Positions 1 through 7,886 of a DNA stretch of 15,975 nucleotides are shown in pieces. This stretch comes from Triparma columacea (taxonomy: Eukaryota > Sar > Bolidophyceae > Parmales > Triparmaceae): contig BRYA01000504.1 of assembly GCA_030267965.1 (NCBI GenBank), positions 495-16,469 on the forward strand, in the 5' to 3' direction. The translations under genes were made by a program, and so were the position numbers. Position 1 is the first letter of the stretch. Each line of letters begins with the position of its first letter. The notes under the pieces were generated by a model. That model had not been told where the DNA came from. It searched no databases and was given only the letters and a program-made list of their open reading frames with translations.

Positions 1-221
1 GTCAGAAAACATACAGTATTATACTTGTTTATTGCAATCGACTATCGTTACCGCCTCCATCAAACAAGCATCGGGAATAGTTACTGCTACAGTAATCTCT
101 GGGTAATAAGCAACAGAGCCCGTTTCGCTGAAGGCTCAATTAAAGCAACGAAACTCAAGCAACAGTCTGTAAAAAGCGAAGGTTCAAACATTATTTTCAA
201 CCCTTTTCAAAACTACAAAAG

Positions 222-326
222 TGGAACCAGATCTACTGGGGCGAGGTCGACGTGAACGGCGAGGTCGACGTGAACGGCGATGTCATCAATGGCGATGATA
301 GCGCGAGCAAAAATGAGAGTGTCTAA
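222..326 (+). CDS. probable last exon of an upstream gene (partial)
   Basis: A frame open from about 144 ends at TAA (324-326). A good splice acceptor, a pyrimidine-rich stretch followed by CTACAAAAG, sits just before 222. The predicted tail begins WNQIYWGEVD and continues as an acidic, Asn/Gly-rich repeat (GEVDVN twice, then GDVING). An AATAAA-like signal follows within a few bases of the stop, which supports a real 3' end. The product cannot be named. IYWGEVD resembles IIYGEVD, the C-terminus of the transporter gene at the other end of the window, so a relative of that family is possible but unproven. The exon could also start upstream of 222 without splicing. Confidence 0.35.
   Translation, partial: WNQIYWGEVDVNGEVDVNGDVINGDDSASKNESV
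240..275 (+). repeat. 18-bp direct repeat, two exact copies
   Basis: GGCGAGGTCGACGTGAAC occurs at 240-257 and again at 258-275, followed by a degenerate third unit. It lies in the probable last exon and encodes GEVDVN twice, keeping frame, as expected for a repeat in coding sequence. Confidence 0.8.
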
Positions 327-329
327 ATT

Positions 330-335
330 AATAAA
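330..335 (+). terminator. poly(A) signal-like AATAAA after the first partial gene
   Basis: AATAAA lies 4 nt after the TAA of the probable terminal exon. Its placement is close to the stop but compatible with compact 3' UTRs. It is a single hexamer, so support is modest. Confidence 0.35.
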
Positions 336-647
336 GCGGCATTACGACCAAAATCCACATGTATCTTTTTGTTTCTTCTTTTTCGCGTCCCCCCAACCTC
401 ACTGCCCCATCTAATCTACCCCTTGACGAAGTTCCCCTGCTCATCAGTCGTCCATCTCCAAAACGCCCTCCTCTCCCCCGCCTTTTTCCCTTCCCCCATG
501 GGTACAAGTTCGAAGTCTATGGCGAGGTCGCGGAGGGAGCTCCACCCGGCGTCCCTCAAGTCCCCCCCGGCCCCCCTGTTCTCGCCAGTCACGAAGGAGA
601 GAACGGGGGGGAGATTGGAAGGATTCGAGAGGTTGAGGAGGCGGGGG

Positions 648-654
648 TATATAA
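648..654 (+). promoter_or_regulatory. TATA box for the alpha/beta-hydrolase gene
   Basis: TATATAA sits in a GC-rich setting 139 bp before the ATG at 793. Transcription would be expected to start near 675-685, giving a 5' UTR of about 110 nt. This would leave the look-alike ATG at 498 outside the transcript. Called from sequence match and placement only. Confidence 0.5.
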
Positions 655-792
655 TGTGTTTTTATTCGTGTTGTTTTACATGTATATTCTTTAAATTTCA
701 AGTCCAATCCCATTTCACCTCATCAAAAACCAAAAACCCACCACCACCCCCCCCACATACTCCCCCCACACACACACTCCCCTTCACCCCCC

Positions 793-3700
793 ATGGGTAC
801 ATCCTCGTCCAAATCATCCCCCCCTTCCCCTTCTGAAGAGGTAGACTTTGCTGAACAGCCTCTCCCTCCCCCTCCCCCTCCTCGGTCTTCCTCTTCTGCT
901 GCTCAAAACCCCCACCAAAACCCGCACTCGATGTCGTATTACTCCATGGCAAAACAGGGCTACACTGAGTTAGTATCTGCCATAATAAGGCCTCCAAGGT
1001 CACAATATACTGTGGAGGACCTGGGACCTCCCTCGTTCCGATTTGCAGGCCAGGTGAGGATTCTTGTGGTGGTCGAACGCGGACGTTGTGGGCTGCAGTG
1101 GGTCGATATTTCAGAGATGCATTTACCCGGTGCCTTTTTCGACGGCACGGTCCCCCCAATCACTTAATTTTTCGTCATTGTCTCACCCTTATCTTATCCT
1201 CTCTCTCCCTCAGACCTTCACCCGCACTGATTTCCGTCTCGACACGACTAGGGGCATGGGTTTGGAGTGCAGCCACTGGGAGCCGGTCATTAGGAAGATT
1301 GAGCAGATACCGTGCGTGATTTACATGCACGGGAATAGCAGTAGTAGAGTTGAGGTGAGTGTTGTTTGAGAATTTGTGTACGAGCGAAACGAAGCGTGAG
1401 GGGTGACAAGTGAAAGATCATGGCGAGAAGGATCGAATTGTAATTACGGTACTGAAGCTCCTTGACAGTATAAATGCACCTCGACGGCATAAACACACCC
1501 TCCCTACGTTACCCTCCCTACGTTTCTCCCCCTCCATCCTTCCCGCGGCTCGCTTCGCTCGCCGCCTGCTTGCTCACCTCTCGCCCCCCCGCAGGCCCTC
1601 GGGTGCCTGAGCTACTTGCTGTCGTTGGGCGTCAGTGTTTTCGCTTTCGACTTTGCAGGCTCTGGCATGTCGGATGGTGAATATGTGAGCCTCGGTTGGT
1701 ATGAGCGTGAGGTGAGAGAATAGAGAGAAAGAGCAAGAGGAGAAGCGTAGCGGAGGCGCAAGTAAAGAGTGTAATGATATGCGACGTGCATTTCGGAGAC
1801 ACGCGCAAGGATATAACGCCAGTAAGAGCGAAATGGCTGCTAAACGACCATACTGAGGAACAAACACATGACTCTTTCACATGGTACTCATTCACGTTCC
1901 AGCGACTAGTTAGCTTCGCTCGTCCCCACTAACTCGACCCTCTCCTGTGGCTCGCTTCACTCGCCTCGCCTCGCCTCACTCGCCTCCCGCAGGATCTTGC
2001 CGAGGTCATCAATCACCTCCGTGCTACCAACGTCGTCTCCCTCGTTGCCCTCTGGGGTCGGTCCATGGGCGCTGCGACAGCCCTCATGCACGGTCAGCGT
2101 GATCCCTCGATAGGTGAGATTTGAGGATTTGAGGAGAATCGTGCGAAGATGATGGGAAATCGTAGTCGAATCGTGCGAAGGTGAAGGGAAATCGTAGAAT
2201 CGTGCGAAGATGAAGAGAATCGTAGTCGAATCGTGCGAAGATGAAGGGAAACTGTAGTCAAATCGTGCGAAGATGAAGGGAAATCGTAGTCGAGTCCAGG
2301 TCATCATAGTCCAGGTCACTACACATACAACCCTCCCACTAACACACACACACACACCAACTCCGCCCACCTTCTTCCCCTCCATCCTTCCCGCGGCTCG
2401 CTTCGCTCGCCGCCGCCTCCGCAGCCTGTATGATTTGCGATTCCCCCTTCACGTCGCTGACTACTCTGGCATCTGAGATGGTTGAGCGCGGTCGTTCTCA
2501 GGGCCTCTGGGCTCCAAACATGATTGTGTCGGTCGTGCTTAAGATGATCTCTACTTCTGTGAAGAAGAAGGTGCGGCTCGCCTCGGACGATCGCCATGCC
2601 ACGCCATACCATGCTAACTCTATTTCAAACCCAAACCGCCTCCCCCACCAGGCTAATTTTAAGGTCGACGATATCAACCCTCTCAAGCATGTCGGTCAGT
2701 CCTTCATCCCCTGCCTGTTCATTGCTGGGGAGGACGATAATTTCATCCCTCCTTCCCATTCCCAGGCGCTCCACGCAGCTTACGCCGGCGATAAGAACAT
2801 CATAATAGTAGGTGAGAGTGCGAAAAATGGAGGCTACATGATCACTTTCTTGAAGCTGCTCGCGTCGCTCCACGATCGCTCCACAATCACTTTCTTGAAG
2901 CTCACTTACTCACAAACTCAACCCTTTCCGTGCGTCTCGCTTCGCTCGCCACCCACCCACAGATGGCGATCACAATTCTCCCCGTCCTAGGTTCATGTTT
3001 GACTCCGCCTGTGTTTTCCTCTCCAACTGCCTCATGCTTGACCCTGCCGTGTCTGGCCTTCCAATCGAGGTGAGAGTGCCCAATCCCGATGAGCAAAATG
3101 TGACTAATCAATCTAAATGTTTTTGCGCTGCTCGCTTCGCTCACCTGTCGCTTCGCTCACTTCTCGCTTCGCTCGCCCCCCTTTCCAGGACGACATGAAC
3201 CTCTCCTACCCACCCTGGTACCTTCCTGGTCGAACGACAATGAAGGACTTCTTTGGCTCCGTCTTTGGGTCTGGAGGCAACGCACCGAATCCCAAGCCCC
3301 CTACGCCATCAATTAATTCGCCGACCATTTCTTCCCAACCCCCCAAAGACGGTGCTGGCGAAATACTCTTTGCCGATATTCCCACGCCACCGCCTCCTCC
3401 CCTCCCTTCCATGACCACCATCGCGGATCTCCCCCCTGACCCACCATTGAGCGCATTAGGATTCAACGAGCAGGTGAGAATGGACAGGAAGCAAGCACTT
3501 TAAGTTTAAACCCTAATAACTCAAACCTCTGCCCAGAACATTGGGATGACCGCCGAGCGCCAGCAGAATATCCAAGACTCTGTCGTCAAGATGCTGTCCG
3601 GCAAGACTTCTGCGCCTCCTGCCGGCAAAACTTCTGCCCCTCCTACCAACAAATCTTCTGCCCCTGCTGCGCCTATCCAAGACGCTGTTTTCTTCGGTAC

Positions 3701-3896
3701 GGACATCACAGAAGCAAACCCTAACCCAGCAGAGAAAAAGCCAAAGGCGAAAGCCCCGGCTCAGACAGCGAATGCTCCCCCCTCCGCTCCCGTGCCTTCT
3801 CTTTCTCGTGTCCCCACCCCTGCCCCTCTAGCTTCGAGCCTCGCTGACTCCTCTCCTCCAGCCCAACCCGCATCCTCTAATCAACAAAAGACTTGA
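793..3896 (+). CDS. alpha/beta-hydrolase fold protein (serine hydrolase), nine exons
   Basis: Exons: 793-1053, 1214-1354, 1595-1711, 1993-2113, 2425-2570, 2652-2811, 2963-3069, 3189-3473, 3537-3896. All phases agree and give 565 residues. The fold is shown by an oxyanion-hole HGNSSSR (about residue 126), the nucleophile elbow GRSMG (Ser197), a late acid in GEDDNFIPP (Asp291) and DGDHNSP (His319), a full Ser-Asp-His triad in the expected order. It resembles the ABHD17/Bem46-like S33 group; the substrate is unknown. The start MGTSSSK fits N-myristoylation (Gly2, Ser6), and no signal peptide is visible, so membrane-associated cytosolic action is likely. Residues after about 350 form a Pro/Ser/Ala-rich tail with three GKTSAPP-like repeats. 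Intron 5 has the only non-GTGAG donor (GTGCGG), is 81 nt and has no stop, so retention would add 27 residues. Five introns carry the CGCTTCGCTCG module. The gene converges on the coiled-coil gene. Confidence 0.88.
1382..1566 (+). repeat. intron 2: paired inverted modules
   Basis: CGAGCGAA begins at 1381 near the donor, and its complement TTCGCTCG occurs inside GCGGCTCGCTTCGCTCGCCGCC at 1545-1566. The right end lies 28 nt before exon 3. The two arms could pair and loop out the intron middle. Confidence 0.6.
1948..1992 (+). repeat. degenerate GC module at the end of intron 3
   Basis: GGCTCGCTTCACTCGCC, then repeated CTCGCCT/CTCACTCGCCT units, run directly into the acceptor CCCGCAG. This is a diverged copy of the module, with internal slippage-type repeats. 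Confidence 0.6.
2137..2295 (+). repeat. tandem repeat in hydrolase intron 4
   Basis: About five imperfect units of roughly 30-36 nt, each built on AATCGTGCGAAGATGAAGG followed by GAAATCGTAGTCG. Units differ by small deletions. The last unit passes straight into the segment shared with 7887-8090. Confidence 0.85.
2270..2424 (+). repeat. dispersed repeat, copy 1 (end of hydrolase intron 4)
   Basis: This segment runs through GTCCAGGTCATCATAGTCC, a CCCTCCCACTAACACA stretch, a CA run and GCGGCTCGCTTCGCTCGCCGCC. It is nearly identical to 7887-8035. It supplies the polypyrimidine tract and, 10 nt past the module, the acceptor of exon 5. The main differences are a 4-nt CGAG insertion here and a CAT/GCAG variation in the other copy. 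Confidence 0.85.
2849..2901 (+). repeat. short direct repeat in hydrolase intron 6
   Basis: ATCACTTTCTTGAAGCT occurs at 2849-2865 and again at 2885-2901, within the 151-nt intron. The GC module (TCTCGCTTCGCTCGCC, ending at 2950) follows, 12 nt before exon 7. Confidence 0.75.
3126..3188 (+). repeat. triple GC module at the end of intron 7
   Basis: CTCGCTTCGCTCACCTG, TCGCTTCGCTCACTT and CTCGCTTCGCTCGCC follow one another and end 11 nt before exon 8. This is a local three-fold amplification of the core. Confidence 0.8.
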
Positions 3897-3979
3897 TTTG
3901 TATTGTAAGAAATGATTGTACTACGTAACCCTCACCATAGTTGTCGCCTCAATCTCTCCGAACTTAGAACACAGGCTCC
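3851..3979 (+). repeat. 3'-end duplication, copy A (hydrolase terminus plus intergenic)
   Basis: From CTCTCCTCCAG through the hydrolase stop (3894-3896) to CTTAGAACACAGGCTCC. The last part, read on the minus strand, is also the C-terminal coding end GEPVF-stop of the opposite gene. The segment is repeated at 4107-4231, about 256 bp downstream. Confidence 0.9.
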
Positions 3980-4055
3980 TCCCCTCCTCCCCCCCCTCCA
4001 CCCCCACACTCCCCTCCACCCCCACACTCCCCTCCACCCCCCACAATCCCCTCCA

Positions 4056-4106
4056 GCAAAACGACAACTCCACCCATCCATCCTGCGACTCGCTTCGCTC
4101 GCCGCC
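4056..4106 (+). repeat. GC module copy abutting the duplicated terminal exon
   Basis: AAAACGACAACTCC, CCATCC and CTGCGACTCGCTTCGCTCGCCGCC form a block of about 50 bp. It is nearly identical to a block starting near 5043 in the intron of the opposite-strand gene. Upstream, 3980-4055 is a C-rich array of CCCACACTCCCCTCCAC-type units. Confidence 0.8.
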
Positions 4107-4231
4107 CTCTCCTCCAGCCCCACCCGCATCATCTAATCAACAAAAGACTTGATTTGTATTGTAAGAAATGATTGTATTGTAGCCCACCCACCATAGTTGT
4201 CGCTTCAATCTCCGACCTTAGAACACAGGCT
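4107..4231 (+). repeat. 3'-end duplication, copy B
   Basis: Copy of 3851-3979 with a few substitutions and small indels. It keeps the hydrolase C-terminal codons SSNQQKT and a stop at 4150-4152, the same downstream AT-rich segment, and the CTTAGAACACAGG motif. That motif is repeated once more at 4242-4255, where it carries the actual stop of the coiled-coil gene. Copy B is preceded directly by the GC module (4056-4106) and begins with CTCTCCTCCAG, which looks like a splice acceptor. Confidence 0.88.
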
Positions 4232-4245
4232 ACCCCCCTCCTCCC

Positions 4246-5772
4246 TTAGAACACAGGCTCCCCCCCTCCTCCCCCCCCTCCTCCCCTTGCCGACCTAAGT
4301 TGACCCTCAAGGGCCTGAATAGTGTTCATAATGCTGTTAATGTTCTCCTGCTCCCCAAGCCCTCCCCCCAAGCCACCACCTCCCATCCCCTCCCCCCCAC
4401 CCCCCCCACCCTCCTTTCCCCTCTCCAACCTCTCCACTCTCCCCTCGAGCTTCGCCATTCTCTCCTTCCCCTCCCCAACTCCCTCCCTGACCTCCTTCGC
4501 CACAGTCACAAGGACGCTGCTGATCTTCTTCACAGGTAGTCCCCCCCCCCCACCTCCGTTTTTGTAGAGGTCCTCGATGTGGCCCTTGAGGTCGCCGACT
4601 TGCTTCTTCACGAGACTTCTGATTTCAGCCATCTCCTTCGCTACGGTCTTTTTGTTCGCCTTGTTATGCAAAGCGTCTGCGACGCTCTGCTTATTGGCTT
4701 TCCCCTCCAATGTGCTCTTGACGAATGCCCCGTCGCATTTGAACGCTAGTTCCGACCTTATCCTTCCAACATCGGCCATCAAGGCCATTGTCGTGGCCGA
4801 GTCGATGGTGTTGCTGTGGCCTGTCTTGCTGACCTTGCCGCCCTTGCCGAAAAGGTGTTTGTCCACTAAGTCAGCGAGATTGTCTATGGGGGTGAGGGGT
4901 GGAGGGTGAGTGGGGGGGGCGAATAATAAGGAGAACGATCGAAAGGAAAGAGTCAAATGAAACGACGAAAGAGTCAAATGAAACGATCGAAAGAGTCAAA
5001 TGAAACGATCGAAAGAGTCAAGCAAATAAAGCGATCAAAAGAGCAAAACGACAACTCCGCCCATCCTTCCTGCGACTCGCTTCGCTCGCCGCCCCCCACA
5101 CTCCCCTTCATCCTTCCTGCGGCTCGCTTCGCTCACCGCTCTCGCTTCGCTCGCCGCCCAACTCACCCACTCTCTTACTGCAACCTAACATTCCACTCTC
5201 TACACACACGACCTTCCTGGCCATCTCCTCCATCACACCGTTCACGACTTTCCCGCTGCTGTGAACGGCCTGTGTCTCGAGTTCTGCCAACCGCTTCTCA
5301 AAGTTGGCAGCCTGGAGCCTGGATGCAGCCTCAACATTGTAAAGCTTTGCCTCAAGACCCTCGACCTGGGCCTTCAAGTCTTTTATCTGAGACTCGTAGA
5401 GCTCCCTCTCTAGGCTGATCTTGCTCTCCAGAAGCTTCCCCATGGCAACAACATCTTTCCCCTGTGCTCCTGCTGAGGCATCGACAGCAGTTTTTAAGGC
5501 CTCCAGGGTAGTTTCGAGGTATGACGAATGTTTGTAAACGTGTAAAAACGAGTGACGAAGCAAAGGTTGGATATTCAACCACGAGTTCCTGCGTTTGGGG
5601 GGAGTGTTAGATGTGACAGTTGCCTTTCCTCTCGAGGGTCAAGGGGAGGGGGGTGAATTTTATCTTGGAATTCGGTCGACATCGCGTGACAATCAGTGCA
5701 GTGTACTCACGTCCCAGAAGTTAGGGAGGGGACGTCCAACGAGGAATGGAGAGGCGGGGCTGATGGTGGCAT
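4246..5772 (-). CDS. coiled-coil protein of unknown function, three exons
   Basis: Exons on the minus strand: 5772-5711, 5588-5167, 4883-4246. Phases agree and give 373 residues. The start is MPPSAPPLHSS at 5772; an in-frame ATG at 5892 would add a hydrophobic stretch but lies far upstream, so the inner start is preferred. Residues about 22-45 contain LLRHSFLHVYKHSSYLE, a conserved-looking helical block. Residues about 50-150 are charged heptad sequence (a coiled coil). Residues about 190-260 contain paired KANKQSV/KANKKTV repeats. The C-terminal third is coiled coil broken by Gly runs and ends in GEPVF. The layout resembles cytoskeletal or flagellar coiled-coil proteins, but I cannot name a family. 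No catalytic motif is seen. Gly runs come from C/G homopolymers in the DNA and may vary in length. The stop lies inside the triplicated 3' repeat, so the C-terminus was probably altered by that duplication. Confidence 0.75.
4930..5045 (-). repeat. tandem repeat in intron 2 of the coiled-coil gene
   Basis: Four to five units of about 21-22 nt, AAACGATCGAAAGAGTCAAAT on the + strand, diverging at the downstream end. This purine-rich array contrasts with the C-rich surroundings. Confidence 0.85.
5043..5158 (+). repeat. GC modules inside an intron of the opposite-strand gene
   Basis: Three cores, CTCGCTTCGCTCGCCGCC, CTCGCTTCGCTCACCG and CTCGCTTCGCTCGCCGCC, are separated by CATCCTTCCTGCG spacers. 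They read on the + strand and are therefore antisense to the host gene. The last GCCGCC ends at 5158, 8 nt from exon 2 and next to its GTGAGT donor. Confidence 0.85.
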
Positions 5773-5970
5773 TCTCTTAGCAACGGTTAATTTTGTCAAG
5801 CAAAGAAAAAAAGGAAAATAAATGAGGAAAACTAAGAAAGATTTGAGCGGAATCAACGTTGTTGTTAGCTGGGCTCGACTTCTCCTTGACATGTTTGTAT
5901 TGAGAAACGGCTTTGTAATTGTCGCACTCTCGCTCGCCCACTAAGACAAGCCTTTCCTCACTCCCTTTCC

Positions 5971-6570
5971 TCACTCCCTCTCCACTTTCACATTAAATGT
6001 ACCCTTCTTCCCCCCCTTGATCCAGACGCACTCCCACTCCCCAACCCCCTTAATCCCCCCTTTATCCACCACCTCAACCTTCCCTTCACAGAGGATTCCC
6101 TTAACCTCCTCACTCACACCGTCCTTCAACATCTTCATGATGTCCTTCACACTGACACTACCAAAGAGCTTCCCGTCCTCTCCCGCCTTTCTCTTAATCT
6201 GCAGTACCGTTCCCTCCACCACCCCAATCGCCTTGCTCACCAGTTCCCTCTCCTCCCTCTCCCTCTCCTTACTTTCCTGCTCCATGACCTTGACCTCATC
6301 ATCCGTGACCTTGACGCCCCAATTCTTTTTCACGATAACGTTCGAGTAATACGCTGGCGCAACGTGAACGACTTGATTTTGGTTCCCGGTGCCCGGGATT
6401 GTGCGGAGGAGACGGACCTGGACCTTGCTGCCAGTCTTCTTACTGGGCTTTGGGGCCTTTGCGAAAAGCGAAAATGTGGTCTGAATTGAGGAAGCCTTTG
6501 AGAGAGATGTAGGAGAAGGGGGGAGGATAAAGCTGAGCGTGGGTCGTGTGAGATGTATATGTGAGTGCAT
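5971..6570 (-). CDS. organellar large-subunit ribosomal protein bL9
   Basis: Single exon of 199 residues when started at the ATG at 6570. The N-terminal bL9 fold is clear from residue 50: VQVRLLRTIPGTGNQ, then VVHVAPAYYSNVIVKKNWG, matching the bacterial pattern of leucine-rich strand, glycine turn and YxxNxLxPxGxA. A charged connecting helix follows (about 92-118). The C-terminal domain begins with KRKAGEDGKLFGSVSVKDI, a diagnostic bL9 block, and ends with a VKVE strand. Residues 1-48 are basic and Ser/Thr-rich with no acidic residue, which suggests a presequence; mitochondrion or plastid cannot be settled. A longer start at 6657 is possible, but it would put acidic residues into the leader. 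The protein bridges the two ribosomal domains on the large subunit. It is divergently transcribed from the gene at 6810. Confidence 0.9.
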   Translation of the reverse strand: MHSHIHLTRPTLSFILPPSPTSLSKASSIQTTFSLFAKAPKPSKKTGSKVQVRLLRTIPGTGNQNQVVHVAPAYYSNVIVKKNWGVKVTDDEVKVMEQESKEREREERELVSKAIGVVEGTVLQIKRKAGEDGKLFGSVSVKDIMKMLKDGVSEEVKGILCEGKVEVVDKGGIKGVGEWECVWIKGGKKGTFNVKVERE

Positions 6571-6809
6571 CTCCAAAATGTGTAGTTCATTGCTGATGTT
6601 TGATCCATCACCGACTTCACTCCTGGTGCAAGTCCCAAAAAAAAGTTTAAGACCCACTCATTCTTGATAAAAATCCTGTATTGTACGTACCCTTGGCAAA
6701 TGGAAACCGCAGCAAAAGACAAAAGACACAAAATGTCACCAAATCTCATTATTTGTTTGACCAAAATTGCAATTTGGCTTCACCTCCACATCAACTTCAC
6801 TCCAAACCC
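6571..6809. promoter_or_regulatory. shared upstream region of two divergent genes
   Basis: These 239 bp separate the starts of bL9 (minus) and the DUF1824-like gene (plus) and must hold both 5' UTRs and promoters. I see no convincing TATA box; AT-rich patches occur around 6640-6675 and 6740-6775. Co-regulation of two organelle-related genes is possible but not shown. Confidence 0.45.
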
Positions 6810-7581
6810 ATGATTACTTTAACCTCACGCTTCATTCCACTCCTCCTCCTCCTCCTACCGACCTTTACATTCCAATTCCATGTCCCGACCATACATCTTG
6901 CCCCTTTAAGCTCTCACAGTACAAGATTAGCACTAGCATCCTCTTCATCCTCCTCTTCATCCTCCTCTCCTACGCCTTTAAATCCTTTAGCGACAATTGA
7001 GGGAGCAAGTAAATACCTAAAGGGCTACGATGATGCCCTGCAGAAGAGCGAGGACCCTAGGGATTGGAGGGAGTTCATGAAGACTGGAGAGTGGGATAGG
7101 GAGAAGGTGAGAGAACAGGTTCCCTGATTCACTCTCGCCGCTGCGCTCCTCCCTCACCCCTACCTCCCTTCCCCCCTCACCCTAGTTACGGACAAGCATA
7201 CTAACTTTGGCATCATCGGCCGATCGTACCCTTCTCGGTTTCTGTGCGGGATCCCCAGAGTCAGCGCTAGAGGCTCTCAAATCGTGGATTCCCTCTCTGG
7301 GTCTGCCGAAAGGTTTGCTCATGGGTTTGGATTTAGGCGGCCAGCCCGTGGACACGTCAAGCTGGACTGGCGCTTACATCAAATACAACACAGGGGGAGC
7401 GACGACGTTCGAGGATATACGCGCGTCCAAGATAGGGTTCGCGTCACTGTGGAAGCCGGGGGATGCTTTGATTGAGGAATACGCAGGGGATTATAGGGGC
7501 GTTTACTTCACGCCTGAGCTAGGAGATGATGTATTCAGACAGTACGGTGTGCTACCGGAGGACCTTTGGTTGAATGATTAG
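6810..7581 (+). CDS. DUF1824-like protein with plastid-type leader, two exons
   Basis: Exons 6810-7106 and 7186-7581 join in frame at GAG AAG|TTA and give 230 residues. The ATG at 6810 is chosen over an in-frame ATG at 6681 because it puts a hydrophobic signal (FIPLLLLLLPTFTF) at the very N-terminus. An FHVP and a Ser-rich stretch follow, consistent with a bipartite secondary-plastid leader. The mature part has LLGFCAGSPESALEALKSW, GAYIKYN and GDYRGVYF, and ends YGVLPEDLW. The order and spacing resemble DUF1824 proteins of cyanobacteria and plastid-bearing eukaryotes; that match is from memory of the family pattern. Biochemical function is unknown. The intron is 79 nt. The 3' end of exon 2 and the following poly(A)-like region are duplicated directly downstream. 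Confidence 0.75.
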
Positions 7582-7628
7582 ATAGATACTGTGGCTACTC
7601 ATTAAAAAAGTTTATTGTATTCCGCGGT

Positions 7629-7797
7629 GATTACAGGGGCGTTTACTTCACGCCTGAGCTCGGAGATGATTAGATACTATGGCCACTCGCTCGGAGATTA
7701 TGTATTCAGACAGTACGGTGTGCAAAAGGGATCTTTGGTTGAATGATTAGATACTGTAGATACTGTGGCCACTAATAAAAAATAGTTTATTGTACCA
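7629..7797 (+). pseudogene. degenerate tandem copy of the 3' end of the DUF1824-like gene
   Basis: GATTACAGGGGCGTTTACTT begins a copy of the coding end at 7489 onward. It passes through FTPELGDD codons to an early TAG, then a nested partial repeat (CTCGGAGAT occurs twice), then the sequence for the last residues LND-stop, and finally a second AT-rich AATAAAAAATAGTTTATTGTA resembling ATTAAAAAAGTTTATTGTA after the true stop. It has no start of its own, so it is a relic. It may offer a second poly(A) site. Confidence 0.85.
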
Positions 7798-7886
7798 CAT
7801 CCTGATTTCAAACCCATTTGTTAACTAACCCCCTTGGAAACCCCTCTTCTAAACCCCACTTGTAAACTCACCCCACCAACCCCGAA

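Larger units (their letters stand above)
327..792 (+). other. intergenic and promoter region upstream of the hydrolase gene
   Basis: No supported gene. Open frames on both strands are C/P-rich and lack recognisable domains. Two items stand out. A TATA box lies at 648-654. An earlier ATG at 498 has context CCCCCATGGGTACA, almost identical to the context of the real hydrolase start at 793, and encodes MGTSSKS, against MGTSSSK in the hydrolase. The region just before 793 is a CA/C-rich low-complexity tract (740-790). Confidence 0.6.

Noticed and set aside
1..255. 76-codon frame at the left edge
   Set aside because: No recognisable domain; it overlaps, in another frame, the better supported terminal exon with nearby AATAAA.
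359..836. Overlapping open frames on both strands upstream of the hydrolase
   Set aside because: They are Pro/Ser-rich, lack domains and fit no splice pattern; the TATA box at 648 cuts through them. Kept only as a note on the duplicated start context.
1545..1566. GC module as a conserved hairpin (GCGGC...GCCGC)
   Set aside because: The left arm varies between copies (GCGAC, GCAGC, GCGTC) without matching changes in the right arm, so pairing within the module is not conserved.
2137..2295. Spaced repeats considered as a CRISPR array
   Set aside because: Units are contiguous and imperfect with no unique spacers, and lie in a eukaryotic intron; this is a minisatellite.
4300..4909. Several + strand frames opposite the coiled-coil gene
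   Set aside because: Low-complexity complements of Gly- and Lys-rich codons; the minus-strand frame has conserved-looking coiled-coil blocks and correct splice phases.
6330..6764. 144-codon minus-strand frame with a signal-like start overlapping bL9
   Set aside because: It is in a different frame from the clear bL9 domain and turns Arg/Ser-rich where it overlaps; treated as chance.
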